A stretch of DNA of 64,000 nucleotides from CAVQXR01 sp963717955 (lineage in GTDB: Bacteria > Actinomycetota > Thermoleophilia > Gaiellales > Gaiellaceae), in NCBI GenBank assembly GCA_963717955.1, contig CAVQXR010000001.1, positions 310,001 to 374,000 of the forward strand, in the 5' to 3' direction. The position numbers were made by a program, and so were the translations under genes. Below the pieces are notes generated by a model that worked only from the letters and a program-made list of their open reading frames with translations, was not told the DNA's origin and ran no database searches. Below, piece by piece: positions 8,498-17,667 of this stretch (position 1 is its first letter; every line of letters starts with the position of its first letter).

Positions 8498-9496
8498 TCA
8501 GCGTCGGCGCCACGCCAGCGAGCCGAGGGTCGCGAACGGGGTCGTGACGTCGGCGGCGCTCCCACCCGACGCGCGCGCGACGCGCACGACACGCCTTTCC
8601 GAGAGATATGCGAGCTCGGCGCCGTCGGGCGACCAGACGAACGGCGAGGCAACGCGCCGGGCGACCAGCGTGGCGGTGCCGCCTGCGAGCGGTGCGACGT
8701 ACCCGTCGTCCTGCCCGGCGACGAACGCGATGCGCGTGCCGTCCGGCGAGAGCACGGGCCACCAGCCCGTCGCGAGGGTCTGCAGGTTGCTTCCGGTCCG
8801 GGTGATGCTGAGAACACGCTGCATCCCGCCGCGGCGCGCAGAGAAGAGGATGCGCCTGCCGTCGTCCGTCCAGACCGGCCGGTAGAGCGGGGCGAACTTG
8901 CCGCCGTCGGCGGGCGCCAGGCGCGTGAAGCCCTGGCCGCTCGCGGCGACGAGGTTCAGATCCTGGATCCCCGACGCCTCCTCGACGAACGCGATGCTCT
9001 TGCCGTTGGGCGACCATGCGGGGCTCTCGACGCTGGCGCCGGCGAACCGCAGCAGGACCTGCCGGTCGTTGCCGTTCGGCCGGATCTTGCCGAGCCGAGA
9101 CGCGCACGGGCGGTTTGCGCACGCGTCGACGACGGTGTACGCGATCCAGTTGCCGTTCGCACTCCAGGCGACGTCGCACTGGCCCGCGCACGACACGCCG
9201 AGCGGCACGCGATTCGAGCCGTCCGCGTTCATCACGGTGAGCCTTCCGAGCGCGACGACCACCCTGGCGCCGTTCGGAGACCACCAGGCGGCGTTGCGCG
9301 TGCCGAGCGGAAGCCGGCGCGCCTGTGTGCCGTCGCTGGCCACGCCGTACACGGACGGGTCGCCTCCGGCCGTACGCTTTCCGGCGAAGACGACCTCGCC
9401 CGGCGACGCCGCAAGGCGCGCGCCGGCGGGCACGGCGAGCACGCCGGCGAGCGCGGCGGCCGTAACGAGCAGGGCGATCGTGCGTCTCGGGCTCAT
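8498..9496 (-). CDS. Secreted TolB-like beta-propeller (PD40 repeats)
   Basis: 332 residues. An N-terminal signal peptide (MSPRRTIALLVTAAALAG, cleavage likely after AGA) is followed by repeated WSPNGxxIAF/WSPDGxxLAY blades, for example near residues 65, 115, 160 and 280, giving a six- or seven-bladed TolB-type propeller. ATG at 9496 has a good GGAGG site and overlaps the upstream gene's stop by ATGA. It is predicted to act outside the membrane as a binding or scaffolding domain. Its position in the larA operon is notable, but no enzymatic residues are recognisable. Confidence 0.8.
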   Translation of the reverse strand: MSPRRTIALLVTAAALAGVLAVPAGARLAASPGEVVFAGKRTAGGDPSVYGVASDGTQARRLPLGTRNAAWWSPNGARVVVALGRLTVMNADGSNRVPLGVSCAGQCDVAWSANGNWIAYTVVDACANRPCASRLGKIRPNGNDRQVLLRFAGASVESPAWSPNGKSIAFVEEASGIQDLNLVAASGQGFTRLAPADGGKFAPLYRPVWTDDGRRILFSARRGGMQRVLSITRTGSNLQTLATGWWPVLSPDGTRIAFVAGQDDGYVAPLAGGTATLVARRVASPFVWSPDGAELAYLSERRVVRVARASGGSAADVTTPFATLGSLAWRRR

Positions 9497-9762
9497 CGGT
9501 ACCTCCTGGCAGCACGGGTGACGGCCTCGTCGCTCGGGCCTTGGGGGTCGTCGAGCGCGCGGAACGCCTCCAGGACGTCGCGCGGAGAGTTTCGGTGGCG
9601 CTTCGCGGCCATCGTCAGGGGCTCGTGGAACGCGCCGCCGCAGTGGGCGCACGGCCATGCGAGCCTGGACATGAGGCGGGCCGCCTCGCCTGCAGGGTAG
9701 CGTCGCAACAGCTCGACGATCGTCGTCGAGCCGCGGATCTCGAGAGCTTCGCGGGAGGCCAC
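9493..9762 (-). CDS. DUF1858-like small CxxC protein
   Basis: About 89 residues from GTG at 9762. It resembles DUF1858: a TTIVELLRRYPAGEAARLMSR helix pair followed by WPCAHCGGAF, so a redox or metal-binding CxxC is present, then MAAKRHRNSPRDVLEAFRAL. The stop overlaps the beta-propeller start (ATGA), and larA ends only 29 bases upstream. DUF1858 domains are often found beside hydroxylamine-reductase-like or metal-centre proteins. Here the position just after larA suggests a role in nickel-cofactor or redox handling, which is inference. The start codon is not certain. Confidence 0.65.
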   Translation of the reverse strand: MASREALEIRGSTTIVELLRRYPAGEAARLMSRLAWPCAHCGGAFHEPLTMAAKRHRNSPRDVLEAFRALDDPQGPSDEAVTRAARRYR

Positions 9763-9791
9763 GGGTGCGGCGCCGGCGAGAGCCGGGCGCG

Positions 9792-11204
9792 CTACAACCT
9801 CACCTCCTCGAGCGCCGACACCTCGTCGGCGTGCATGCGGATCGCGTTGCGCGGTAGCTGGTAACGGGCGAACGGGAGCACGATCACCTTCGCATCCGGG
9901 CCGTGCCGCTGCATCGCCGTTGCGAAGGCCGTCTCGAGCGACGTCGTGGCGTCGAGCCCGATGTCGGCTGCCATGTCGAGATTGTCCTCGAGCGTCACCA
10001 TCGTCAGGTGCTTCCGGGTGAGCACCTCGTAGATCGGCACCCAGATGCAGCCCGCCCACATCTGGATCACGCGACCGTGGATGTCACGCAGCACCCGCTC
10101 GTAGTTCTCGCGACTCGCGGGCATGTACGGCTTCATCATGTCCATCAGCGCGAGCCCCGGGAACTCGCCCACGGCCGTCGTCACCCCCGGGGACGGGCTG
10201 CAGTACACGATCGACCCGCCCTCCTCGACGACGAGATCGGCCGACATGCAGCCCCAGCCCGTATGGAAGAACAGGTGGTCGGTCGGGGCGAAGACGCCGC
10301 AGATCGCGATGTCGGCGGGACCCGGGTGCTCGTACGAGTAGATCTCGTTGAAGCGGCCGATCGCGACCCGATGCGCGTCGGGGTGGGACCCGAAGATCAC
10401 GTCGACGACACGCCCGTGCGTGTCCAGGATGACGTTCATCGTGCACGTCAGCCCGCACATCGTCGCGACCTCGTCGATGTCGGCCCGCATCGGGCCGGCA
10501 TAGGCGCCGTAGTGGGTCTGCGGAGAGGGAACGAACGCGCAGTGGTTCGACTCGATCGTCTCGTCCGAGACGACGCCGGGGAGGATCAGCTTTCCGCCGC
10601 CGCCCGCGCCCCAGTGGTTGGACTGTGCCTGGCCGATCGTGATCTTCACCTCACAGCGGGCGACTTCCCCGTGCAGCCACACCGGCGTGCCGCGCGACGA
10701 GACACCGACATAGGTGTACGCCTCGGCGTTGCGCGGCTCGTTCTGTAGGAACGGGATCCCGAGCCGCTCCATCCGGGCGAGGTTGTCGGCTCCGAGCTTC
10801 TGCTCGATGTCCGACTCCGACATCGGGAAGACCTTCCCGTTCGCGCAGACGACGACGACGTCCGAGATCCCGGCCGCCTCGATCGCGTCGAACACCGCCG
10901 GCAGCAGCTTCGACTGCGGGGTGGGGCGGAACTGGTTGTCGATCACGACTGCGACGCTCGACTTGCCCTCGAGCAGGTGCGAGAAGGGCCGGCCGGAGAC
11001 CGGGTGCTCGAGTGCGTACACGGCCGCCTCGGTCGCGTTCGAAACCGGCGTCGGCTCGTCCGGGTAGATCGCCGCGAGGAGGTTCCGGGTCGGGATCTCC
11101 AGCTCGAGCGTGTCTCGATAGACCTTGCTGTCGTCCCCCGATGCGCCGATCGTCAGCGGGTCGAGCGACTCGTATGGGATCACGGCCCGGTAGGTATCGG
11201 CCAT
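9792..11204 (-). CDS. larA: LarA-family nickel-pincer racemase/epimerase
   Basis: Nickel-pincer-nucleotide-dependent hydride-transfer racemase or epimerase of 2-hydroxy acids, 470 residues. The N-terminal domain has VVIDNQFRPTPQSKLLP (the DxxRPTP family motif), VCANGKVFPM and a central AQSNHWGAGGGGKLILPG segment expected to hold the cofactor-binding lysine. The sequence differs from lactate racemase itself, so another 2-hydroxy acid is possible; many LarA homologues are not lactate-specific. ATG at 11204 has AGGAGG five bases upstream. First gene of a minus-strand operon with the DUF1858-like and beta-propeller genes. larB, larC and larE on the opposite strand supply the cofactor. Confidence 0.9.
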   Translation of the reverse strand: MADTYRAVIPYESLDPLTIGASGDDSKVYRDTLELEIPTRNLLAAIYPDEPTPVSNATEAAVYALEHPVSGRPFSHLLEGKSSVAVVIDNQFRPTPQSKLLPAVFDAIEAAGISDVVVVCANGKVFPMSESDIEQKLGADNLARMERLGIPFLQNEPRNAEAYTYVGVSSRGTPVWLHGEVARCEVKITIGQAQSNHWGAGGGGKLILPGVVSDETIESNHCAFVPSPQTHYGAYAGPMRADIDEVATMCGLTCTMNVILDTHGRVVDVIFGSHPDAHRVAIGRFNEIYSYEHPGPADIAICGVFAPTDHLFFHTGWGCMSADLVVEEGGSIVYCSPSPGVTTAVGEFPGLALMDMMKPYMPASRENYERVLRDIHGRVIQMWAGCIWVPIYEVLTRKHLTMVTLEDNLDMAADIGLDATTSLETAFATAMQRHGPDAKVIVLPFARYQLPRNAIRMHADEVSALEEVRL

Positions 11205-11282
11205 CGGTCCTCCTCGGGGTCGGCTGCACTCCATTGTACGACCGCCCCCGGGCGTCGCCCCGGTGCCTACAATCCACGATCT

Positions 11283-11774
11283 GTGCGCGCGACCGCCCTC
11301 AACCACGTCAGCATCCCGTGCCTGGACATCGAGGAGTCGCGGCGCTTCTATCAGGAGCTCTTCGCGATGGAGGATCTTCCGGCTCCGAACTTCGGCATGG
11401 CGGTTCGCTGGCTCCGGCTCGGCGGTCTTCAGCTGCACCTGTTCCAGGTTGCGGAGCTGCCGCCCCACGGCTACCAGCACTTCGGGATCGAGGTCGACGA
11501 CTTCGAGGAGTGCTACCGGCGGATCGTGGAGCGGGACGCGTTCGAGCACGGGACCCGGTTCCGTTACCTGTGGGAGTTGCCGGGCGGAGCCGTTCAGCTC
11601 TACTTCCGCGATCCCTCCGGGAACCTCGTCGAGGTCGACTGGCCCGACGTCTCGACGCTCGACCGGGCCGTGTTCGGCGACGATCTGAAGCTGCTCGCCG
11701 ACGACCTGCCGCAGAGCCCGGAGAACCTCCGGGCGACGCTCTTTCTAGGCTCGTCCGCTTCGAACGCCTCCTGA
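11283..11774 (+). CDS. VOC-family protein (glyoxalase/dioxygenase fold)
   Basis: 163-residue single-domain vicinal-oxygen-chelate protein. The pattern begins LNHVSIPCLDIEESRRFYQELF, has QLHLFQV mid-way and HFGIEVDDFEE, and ends QLYFRDPSGNLVEVDWPD. These give candidate metal ligands H (LNHVS), H (QHFGIEV) and E (NLVEV). GTG at 11283 lies 9 bases after TACAAT (11268-11273). It is divergent from larA. Glyoxalase, fosfomycin-resistance and dioxygenase members share this fold, so the reaction cannot be named. Confidence 0.85.
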   Translation: MRATALNHVSIPCLDIEESRRFYQELFAMEDLPAPNFGMAVRWLRLGGLQLHLFQVAELPPHGYQHFGIEVDDFEECYRRIVERDAFEHGTRFRYLWELPGGAVQLYFRDPSGNLVEVDWPDVSTLDRAVFGDDLKLLADDLPQSPENLRATLFLGSSASNAS

Positions 11775-11831
11775 GGAGGCCTTGTCCGGCGGTCGCCGCC
11801 GTCTGGCGCGGTCGGTACCGTCGGGAAAGGC

Positions 11832-13298
11832 ATGCGGGCGACGCGCGCACGTCACGCAACGCGCCGGCGGCTGCTCACCGTTGCGCTGGCCTCCGTGACG
11901 ATCGTCACGGCCGCCGGCTGCGGAGATCGGTCCCCGACGACGGCGGTCGAGACGGGCACGACCCCGCCGCCGGGTGAGACGACCTCCGCGCCGGAGACGG
12001 CGTCGGTGGAGAGCCCGGCGCCGGTCGGACCGCTCCGGGTCGCCGTCCTCGCCGACTGCCGGGGTCCGCTCTCGGGGCTGTACGAGCAGACGCTCGGCGC
12101 CGCCAACGCGGCCTTCGCGACCCACGCCGGAGGGATCCCGGCCGGCACGTCGCCGAGCGACGGCATGACGGGGATCGTCGCCGGCGGGCGGGCGCTCGAG
12201 ATCGTCGACTACGGCTGCGCCGACGGGACCGCCGACGGGACCGTCGCGGAGGCGAGGCGGCTGATCGAGGAACAGGGGGCGCAGATCCTGCTCGGCCCGC
12301 CGTCAGCGGACGGCGGGCTGGCGGTCGCCCGGCTCGCGCTCGAGCATCCGGAGGTCGTGTTCCTCGACGGCGGGTCGGAGGCGCAGGAGACGACGCTCGC
12401 CGTCCGGGCGCCGAACGTGTTCCGCTTCGCCGGCGACGCCGCGCAGGGCGCGGCGGGGCTCGGCGACTACGCCCGCAGCACGCTCGGCTGGGGAAGGGCC
12501 GCCGTGGTCGGCGAGGACACGCTGACGGGCACGACCGCGGTGGCCGGCTTCGTGGCGGAGTTCTGCGGACTGGGCGGCGTCGTGACGACACGGCTCTGGG
12601 CTCCACCGGGTGAGGAGGACTTCGCACCCTACGTGGCCGAGCTTCCGATCGACGTCGACGGGTATCTCGTCGGGTTGTCGGGGCCGTCCCTGGTCGCATT
12701 CGTCGACAGCTTTGCCCGGCTGGCCGGGAAGGTCGATCCACGGCGGTTCCTCGGCACCGCCGGCTGGGTCGATCGGGAGACGCTGGATGCGATCGGCCCC
12801 CAGCTACAGGGAGCGGTGGTCGCGACGTCGACCCCGACGGGGGCAACGGGGCTCGGCAAGGTGACGAGGTACGGACGTCTCGTCAGGCAGCTGTACCCGT
12901 CGCTCGAGACGGGCCCGTCCCGGTTTCTCGCCGCGTACTTCAATGCGGGCACGGCGCTCGTCGCGGCGCTCGCAGAGACGGGCGGGGAGGTCGGGCCGGC
13001 GCTCTTCGACGCGATCGCCGGCGTCCAGCTCGACACCGCGTACGGGCTGGTCGAGCTCGACGGCAACCGGAACGGCATCGCCGACAACTTCCTCGTCGAG
13101 GTCGTGCCCGCGAAAGCCCGCGAAGGCTTCGCGGCGCGGACGCTGCTTCGCGTCCCGGCCGTCGAGGAGTCGTTCGGCGGCACGTTCACGGCGAGCACGC
13201 AGCCGCCGGACCGGGCGAACCCTCCTTGCCGTGCGCTCGATGCCCCGCCCTGGGCGGGTACGGCCGTGCCGGTCGGCCGGCGCGATGGCCAGCGCTGA
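11832..13298 (+). CDS. Lipoprotein solute-binding protein, LivJ/amide-urea type
   Basis: 488-residue secreted lipoprotein. A signal peptide ends in the lipobox TAAGC with C30 as the lipidated residue, and a Ser/Thr/Pro-rich linker covers about 35-65. A two-lobed periplasmic-binding domain of the branched-chain amino-acid type follows (AVLADCRGPLSGLYEQTLGAA, LIEEQGAQILLGPPSADGG, VFRFAGDAAQGAAGLGDYA). The C-terminus is divergent and proline-rich. No ABC permease or ATPase gene is next to it, so it may serve a transporter elsewhere or act as a sensor. The ligand is unknown. Confidence 0.85.
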   Translation: MRATRARHATRRRLLTVALASVTIVTAAGCGDRSPTTAVETGTTPPPGETTSAPETASVESPAPVGPLRVAVLADCRGPLSGLYEQTLGAANAAFATHAGGIPAGTSPSDGMTGIVAGGRALEIVDYGCADGTADGTVAEARRLIEEQGAQILLGPPSADGGLAVARLALEHPEVVFLDGGSEAQETTLAVRAPNVFRFAGDAAQGAAGLGDYARSTLGWGRAAVVGEDTLTGTTAVAGFVAEFCGLGGVVTTRLWAPPGEEDFAPYVAELPIDVDGYLVGLSGPSLVAFVDSFARLAGKVDPRRFLGTAGWVDRETLDAIGPQLQGAVVATSTPTGATGLGKVTRYGRLVRQLYPSLETGPSRFLAAYFNAGTALVAALAETGGEVGPALFDAIAGVQLDTAYGLVELDGNRNGIADNFLVEVVPAKAREGFAARTLLRVPAVEESFGGTFTASTQPPDRANPPCRALDAPPWAGTAVPVGRRDGQR

Positions 13299-13327
13299 GG
13301 TCCGACTCGGAGCAGTAGGCTGGCGCC

Positions 13328-14305
13328 GTGCAGGCGATCGCGCTGCGGGAGTTCGGCGGGCCGGAGGTGCTGTGCGTCGGCGAGCTGCCGGATCCGATCG
13401 CCTCGGCCGGCGAGGCGATCGTCGAGCTACGGGCGGCGGCGCTCAACCGGCGGGACCGGCTCGTGCGCAACGGCACGTCCGGGTTCTCGCTACCTCTCGT
13501 CCCCGGCTCGGACGGCGCTGGGATCCGGCGCGACACCGGCGAGCAGGTGGTCGTCTTTCCGTCGCTACGCTGGGGCGACCGCGAGGAGGCGCCGGGGCCC
13601 GGGTTCGAGATCCTCGGCGGTCCGACGGACGGGACGTACGCGGAGCTCGTCCGCGTGCCCGCCGAGAACGTCTATCCCAAGCCGGCCCGGCTCTCGTTCG
13701 CCGAGGCCGCCGCCTTTCCCCTGGCCGCGCTGACCGCGTACCGGGCGCTGTTCACCCGCGCGGCGCTCGGGCCGGGCGAGACCGTGCTCGTGCTCGGCGC
13801 CGGCAGCGGCGTCTCGACCTTCGCCGTACAGCTTGCGCACCAGGTGGGTGCCCGCGTCCTCGTCACCTCGTCGAGCGCGGAGAAGATCGAGCGGGCGAAG
13901 GCGCTCGGTGCAGAGGCGGGCGTCGACTACACGGCAGGTGACTGGGCCGCGGAGGTGCGGTCGCTCACAGGCGGCGCGGGCGTCGACGTCGTCGTCGACG
14001 CGATCGGGTCGACCTGGCCCGACTCGATCCGCTGTCTCGCGCCGGGCGGGCGCGTCGCTGTGTTCGGGGCGACGGCGGGAACGACGGCCGCGCTCGAGGT
14101 GCGCCCGTTCTACTTCGGCCAGTTCTCGCTGCTCGGAACGACGATGGGGAGCGCTCGCGATTTCGCCGGCCTGCTCGACATGCTTGGCGACGGTGCCTGG
14201 ACGCCCGTCGTCGACAGCACCCGCCCGCTCGCGGAGGCCGCTGCGGCACACGAGCGGCTCGAGGCCGGAGAGCATTTCGGCAAGCTCGTGCTCGAGATCG
14301 GCTGA
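13328..14305 (+). CDS. Zinc-independent MDR-family quinone oxidoreductase
   Basis: 325-residue medium-chain dehydrogenase/reductase. The GroES-like N-terminal half includes PLVPGSDGAG, where the zinc-enzyme GHE is replaced, and lacks the structural cysteine cluster, so it is of the quinone oxidoreductase type. The NADPH-binding Rossmann motif VLVLGAGSGVSTFAVQLA is near residue 155, followed by DVVVDAIGSTWPDSI. GTG at 13328 is 6 bases after TAGGCT (13316-13321). The stop lies within 10 bases of the convergent thiolase stop. Physiological acceptor unknown. Confidence 0.88.
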   Translation: MQAIALREFGGPEVLCVGELPDPIASAGEAIVELRAAALNRRDRLVRNGTSGFSLPLVPGSDGAGIRRDTGEQVVVFPSLRWGDREEAPGPGFEILGGPTDGTYAELVRVPAENVYPKPARLSFAEAAAFPLAALTAYRALFTRAALGPGETVLVLGAGSGVSTFAVQLAHQVGARVLVTSSSAEKIERAKALGAEAGVDYTAGDWAAEVRSLTGGAGVDVVVDAIGSTWPDSIRCLAPGGRVAVFGATAGTTAALEVRPFYFGQFSLLGTTMGSARDFAGLLDMLGDGAWTPVVDSTRPLAEAAAAHERLEAGEHFGKLVLEIG

Positions 14306-14314
14306 GCGATCAGC

Positions 14315-15496
14315 TCAGGCTCGCTCGAAGACCGCGGCCAGCCCCTGCCCGCCGCCGATGCACATCGTGACGACACCGCGACGGAGATCGAGTCGCTCGA
14401 GCGCGTGCATGAGCTTGACGGTCAGGATCGCCCCGGTCGCGCCGATCGGGTGGCCGAGCGCGATCGCGCCGCCCGAGACGTTCAGCCGGTCCTCCTCGAG
14501 CCGGACGTCGCGTGCGACCGCGACCGCCTGGGCAGCGAAGGCCTCGTTCAGCTCGACGAGGTCGATGTCGGCCATCGTGAGCCCGGCCGCCTCCACCGCC
14601 TTCGGGATCGCGAGCGCCGGAGCGTAGCCCATCACCTCCGGGTCGATCCCGCTGACCGCCCACGAGCGCAGGACGAGGCGTGGCTCGAGCCGACGGCGCT
14701 TCGCCTCCGACGCGCGCACGAGCACCACCGCCCCCGCGCCGTCGTTGATCCCCGCGGAGTTGCCGGCCGTCACGGTACCGCCGTCGGCGAAGACGGGACG
14801 GAGGTCGGCGAGTATCTCGACCGTCGTGCCCGGCCGGGGATGCTCGTCGACGGCGAAGGGCTCGCTCGCCCGCGGCGGCGTGATCGGCACGATCTCGCGC
14901 TCGAAGTGACCTGCCTCGATCGCTGCGACCGCGCGCTGCTGGCTCCGGGCGGCGAAGGCGTCCTGCTGCTCGCGGGTGACGCCGTAGCGATCGGCCACGA
15001 TCTCCGCCGTCATCCCCATCGGGTAGCCCCCGAACGGGTCGGTGACGAGGGACAGCGTCCCGTCGAGCGTGCTCCGCGATCCGAGCTTCCATCCGTCCCT
15101 CGCGCCGTAGTCGAGGAACGGCTGGCGGCTCATCGACTCGTTTCCGCCGGCGACGACGACCGACGCCTGCCCGCACAGCAGCTCCTGCGCGCCGCTCAGG
15201 ATCGCCTGGAGCCCCGAGGAGCAGAGCCGGTTGACGTTCATCGCCGTCGACGACGTAGGGAGGCCCGCCGCGATCGCGCACCGCCGCGCGTTGTAGGCAT
15301 CCGGCCCGACCTGGCCGACCTCGCCCATCACGACCTCGTCGACCTCGCCGGGATCGATGCCTGAGCGGGCGACAGCCTCACGGATCGCCGCCGCGCCCAG
15401 CTCGTACGCGTCGACGTCCTTGAGCCCGCCGCCGAAGCGCCCGATCGCCGTCCGGGCGCCCGCGAGGAGCACCACCGGGTCGCCGTTACCCGTCAT
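14315..15496 (-). CDS. Thiolase (acetyl-CoA C-acetyltransferase type)
   Basis: 393 residues, the normal thiolase length. The nucleophile C92 is in NRLCSSGLQA. The C-terminal catalytic pieces are NEAFAAQA, GHPIGATGA and the second cysteine in CIGGGQG. It condenses two acyl-CoA units or cleaves 3-ketoacyl-CoA; biosynthetic versus degradative roles cannot be separated from sequence. ATG at 15496 overlaps the M50 protease stop (ATGA), so the two are co-transcribed although functionally unrelated. No other beta-oxidation gene is in the window. Confidence 0.92.
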   Translation of the reverse strand: MTGNGDPVVLLAGARTAIGRFGGGLKDVDAYELGAAAIREAVARSGIDPGEVDEVVMGEVGQVGPDAYNARRCAIAAGLPTSSTAMNVNRLCSSGLQAILSGAQELLCGQASVVVAGGNESMSRQPFLDYGARDGWKLGSRSTLDGTLSLVTDPFGGYPMGMTAEIVADRYGVTREQQDAFAARSQQRAVAAIEAGHFEREIVPITPPRASEPFAVDEHPRPGTTVEILADLRPVFADGGTVTAGNSAGINDGAGAVVLVRASEAKRRRLEPRLVLRSWAVSGIDPEVMGYAPALAIPKAVEAAGLTMADIDLVELNEAFAAQAVAVARDVRLEEDRLNVSGGAIALGHPIGATGAILTVKLMHALERLDLRRGVVTMCIGGGQGLAAVFERA

Positions 15497-16625
15497 GACG
15501 GCGATCGTAACCGCTGCCGACCGGGACGGCCGATCTCCATCCCGCGGGCGAGGTCGGTGATCGAGAGCAGTCCGACGAGGCGGCCACCGTCGAGCACGAG
15601 CCCCCGTCTGACGGCGCTCCCGGCGAGGTCGTCGAGCGCCTCCATGAGCGGCTCGTCCGCTGCGAGCGTCGGGACGTCCCGCAGCGGCACCATGCACTCG
15701 GCGACCGTTCTCGTGTCCCACTCGCCGCGGGGGACCCGCGCGACCGAGCGGAACGGCAGGAGCCCCACCGCCCGTCCGTCGTCGACCACCGGGTAGGTGG
15801 TGAAGCGACGGGCCCACACCACCTCGTCCATGAACCGGCCGAGCGTGAGCCCCGGGCCGACCGAGACCGGGTCGCTCATCATCAGATCCCGCACGAGCAG
15901 GTCGCCGAAGGCGACCCGGGCCGTGAGCGCTCGCTCTTCCGCGGCCGCGGCCGAGAGTAGGAACCAGCCGATGAAGGCGAGCCACGCGCCGCTGAAGGCG
16001 CCGGCGAAGATCAGCAGGCAGAGACCGCCCCCGATCATGAGGAACGCGAATCCGCGGCTGACGAGCACGGCACTCCGGGTTGCCGCAGACGAAGTCGCCG
16101 CGTGCCTTCCAGAGCGCGGAGCGGAGGACGCGGCCCCCGTCGAGCGGGAGCGCCGGCAACAGGTTGAACACGAGCAGGACGAGGTTGATGTAGCCGAGCC
16201 ACGAGAGCACCCCGTCGACCGGCTCCGGAAGGGGAGCGACGGCGAGCGCCACGCAGGCGCCGCCGATCGAGCAGCGAGACGATCGGGCCCGCGATCGCGA
16301 TCCGGAACTCGCCTCCGGCCGTCGGGAACGAGCCCTTGAAGCGGGCGACGCCGCCGAACAGCCAGAGGGTGATGCCGTCGATCTCCATCCCCTCCCGGCG
16401 GGCGACGAGGGCGTGGCCGAGCTCGTGGGCGAGCAGCGAGACGAAGAAGGCGAGCGCGGCGACGACGGCCATCGCGATATAGGCGCCGGTCGAATAGCCC
16501 TCGTTCTGGCTCGGGAACACGTTGTCCGCGAGCGTCCAGACGATCAGGGCGAAGACGACGAACCAGCTCCAGCTCACCCCGATGCTGATCCCGCGGATAC
16601 GCCCGAGCTCGATCGAGGTGTTCAT
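15493..16625 (-). CDS. Site-2-protease-type M50 metalloprotease with CBS domains, two frameshifts
   Basis: Membrane metalloprotease of the SpoIVFB/S2P family, about 376 residues once two inserted bases are removed. The first part has the zinc motif HELGH in SLLAHELGHALVARREG. Near 16268 an extra base moves the frame to GYINLVLLVFNLLPALPLDGGRVL, holding the LDGG third-ligand motif. Near 16085-16089 another extra base moves it to SRGFAFLMIGGG, then tandem CBS domains (MSDPVSVGPGLTL, TYPVVDDGRAVGLL, VLDGGRLVGLLSITDLARG). Removing both bases gives one continuous, family-like protein, so assembly or sequencing error is likely. ATG at 16625 is 6 bases after TACCCT on the minus strand. It likely cleaves a membrane-bound regulator, controlled by nucleotide binding to the CBS pair. 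Confidence 0.8.
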
Positions 16626-16647
16626 GGCTCCAGGGTAACCGGCAGGG

Positions 16648-17658
16648 ATGGGCGACCGGATCGTCCTGGCCGTCCGGCGCTGCCTGGACGATACGCCCGT
16701 GCCCGCGCACCTGATCGACAGCCGGGGCTCCGGGGACGTCGAGCCCGATCGCAGCGTCCTCGAGATGCTCCGGTCGCGCACCGACTTCTACTGGCTCGAC
16801 CTCCACGGCGCCGCGCCGGAGCTCGTGCACGAGCTCGGCGAGGTCTACGGCTTCCACCCGCTGGCGATCGAGGACGCGGTGCACTTCGGCCAACGGCCGA
16901 AGATCGAGGAGTACGACGACTTCGTGTTCGTCGTCGTCTTCGGTGCCGCCCCGGACGAGGACGACCTGGTCGAGATCCATTGCTTCTTCAGCGAGCGATT
17001 CCTCGTCACGGTTCGCCGGGACCATTGCCCGGCGTTTGCCGAGGCCCGTGACCGCCAGGCCCGGCGTCCGCAGGAGCTCGACGATCCCGTCTTCGTCCTG
17101 CACCGCCTCGTGGACGGCCTCGTCGACAGCTTCTTCCCGCTGCTCGCGGACATCGACGAGCTGATCGACGCGCTCGAGGACGCGATCGCGGCGGGTCCGG
17201 ACGACGAGCAGGTACGTCGGATCTCGCGCGTCAAGCGCCGTCTCGTCGCGCTCAGGCGCGTGATCGCCCCGCAGCGGGACCTCGCGGCGAGCATCGCGAA
17301 CGGGACGATCGTCCTCCCGGGCTCCGGCCCGGAGACGCAGCGGTCGTTTCGCGACGTCTACGACCACCTGATCCGCCTGACCGATCAGCTGGACAGCTAC
17401 CGCGACGTCATCACCGGCGTCATGGACGTGTACCTGTCGACCGTCTCGAACCGCCTGAACCGGATCATGAAGCAGCTCACGCTGATCGCGACCATCTTCC
17501 TCCCGCTGACGTTCGTGACCGGCTTCTTCGGCCAGAACTTCTCCTGGATGGTGGAGACCGTGGGCGGCGAGGCCGCGTTCTGGGTGCTCGGTGTCGGCCT
17601 GCCGGTGGCCGTCGTCGTCGGGCTGCTGACGCTGTTCCGCCATCGCCGATGGCTCTGA
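16648..17658 (+). CDS. corA: CorA-family divalent-cation channel
   Basis: Magnesium/cobalt transporter, 336 residues. A soluble alpha/beta N-terminal domain is followed by a long helical stalk and two C-terminal membrane segments (LIATIFLPLTFVTGFF and FWVLGVGLPVAVVVGLLTLF). The pore signature reads FFGQNF, so GQN replaces the classical GMN; both forms occur in CorA-like proteins of actinobacteria. ATG at 16648 is only 22 bases from the divergent M50 protease start. Mg versus Co/Ni/Zn preference is not predictable. Confidence 0.93.
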   Translation: MGDRIVLAVRRCLDDTPVPAHLIDSRGSGDVEPDRSVLEMLRSRTDFYWLDLHGAAPELVHELGEVYGFHPLAIEDAVHFGQRPKIEEYDDFVFVVVFGAAPDEDDLVEIHCFFSERFLVTVRRDHCPAFAEARDRQARRPQELDDPVFVLHRLVDGLVDSFFPLLADIDELIDALEDAIAAGPDDEQVRRISRVKRRLVALRRVIAPQRDLAASIANGTIVLPGSGPETQRSFRDVYDHLIRLTDQLDSYRDVITGVMDVYLSTVSNRLNRIMKQLTLIATIFLPLTFVTGFFGQNFSWMVETVGGEAAFWVLGVGLPVAVVVGLLTLFRHRRWL

Positions 17659-17667
17659 ATGGACGTG

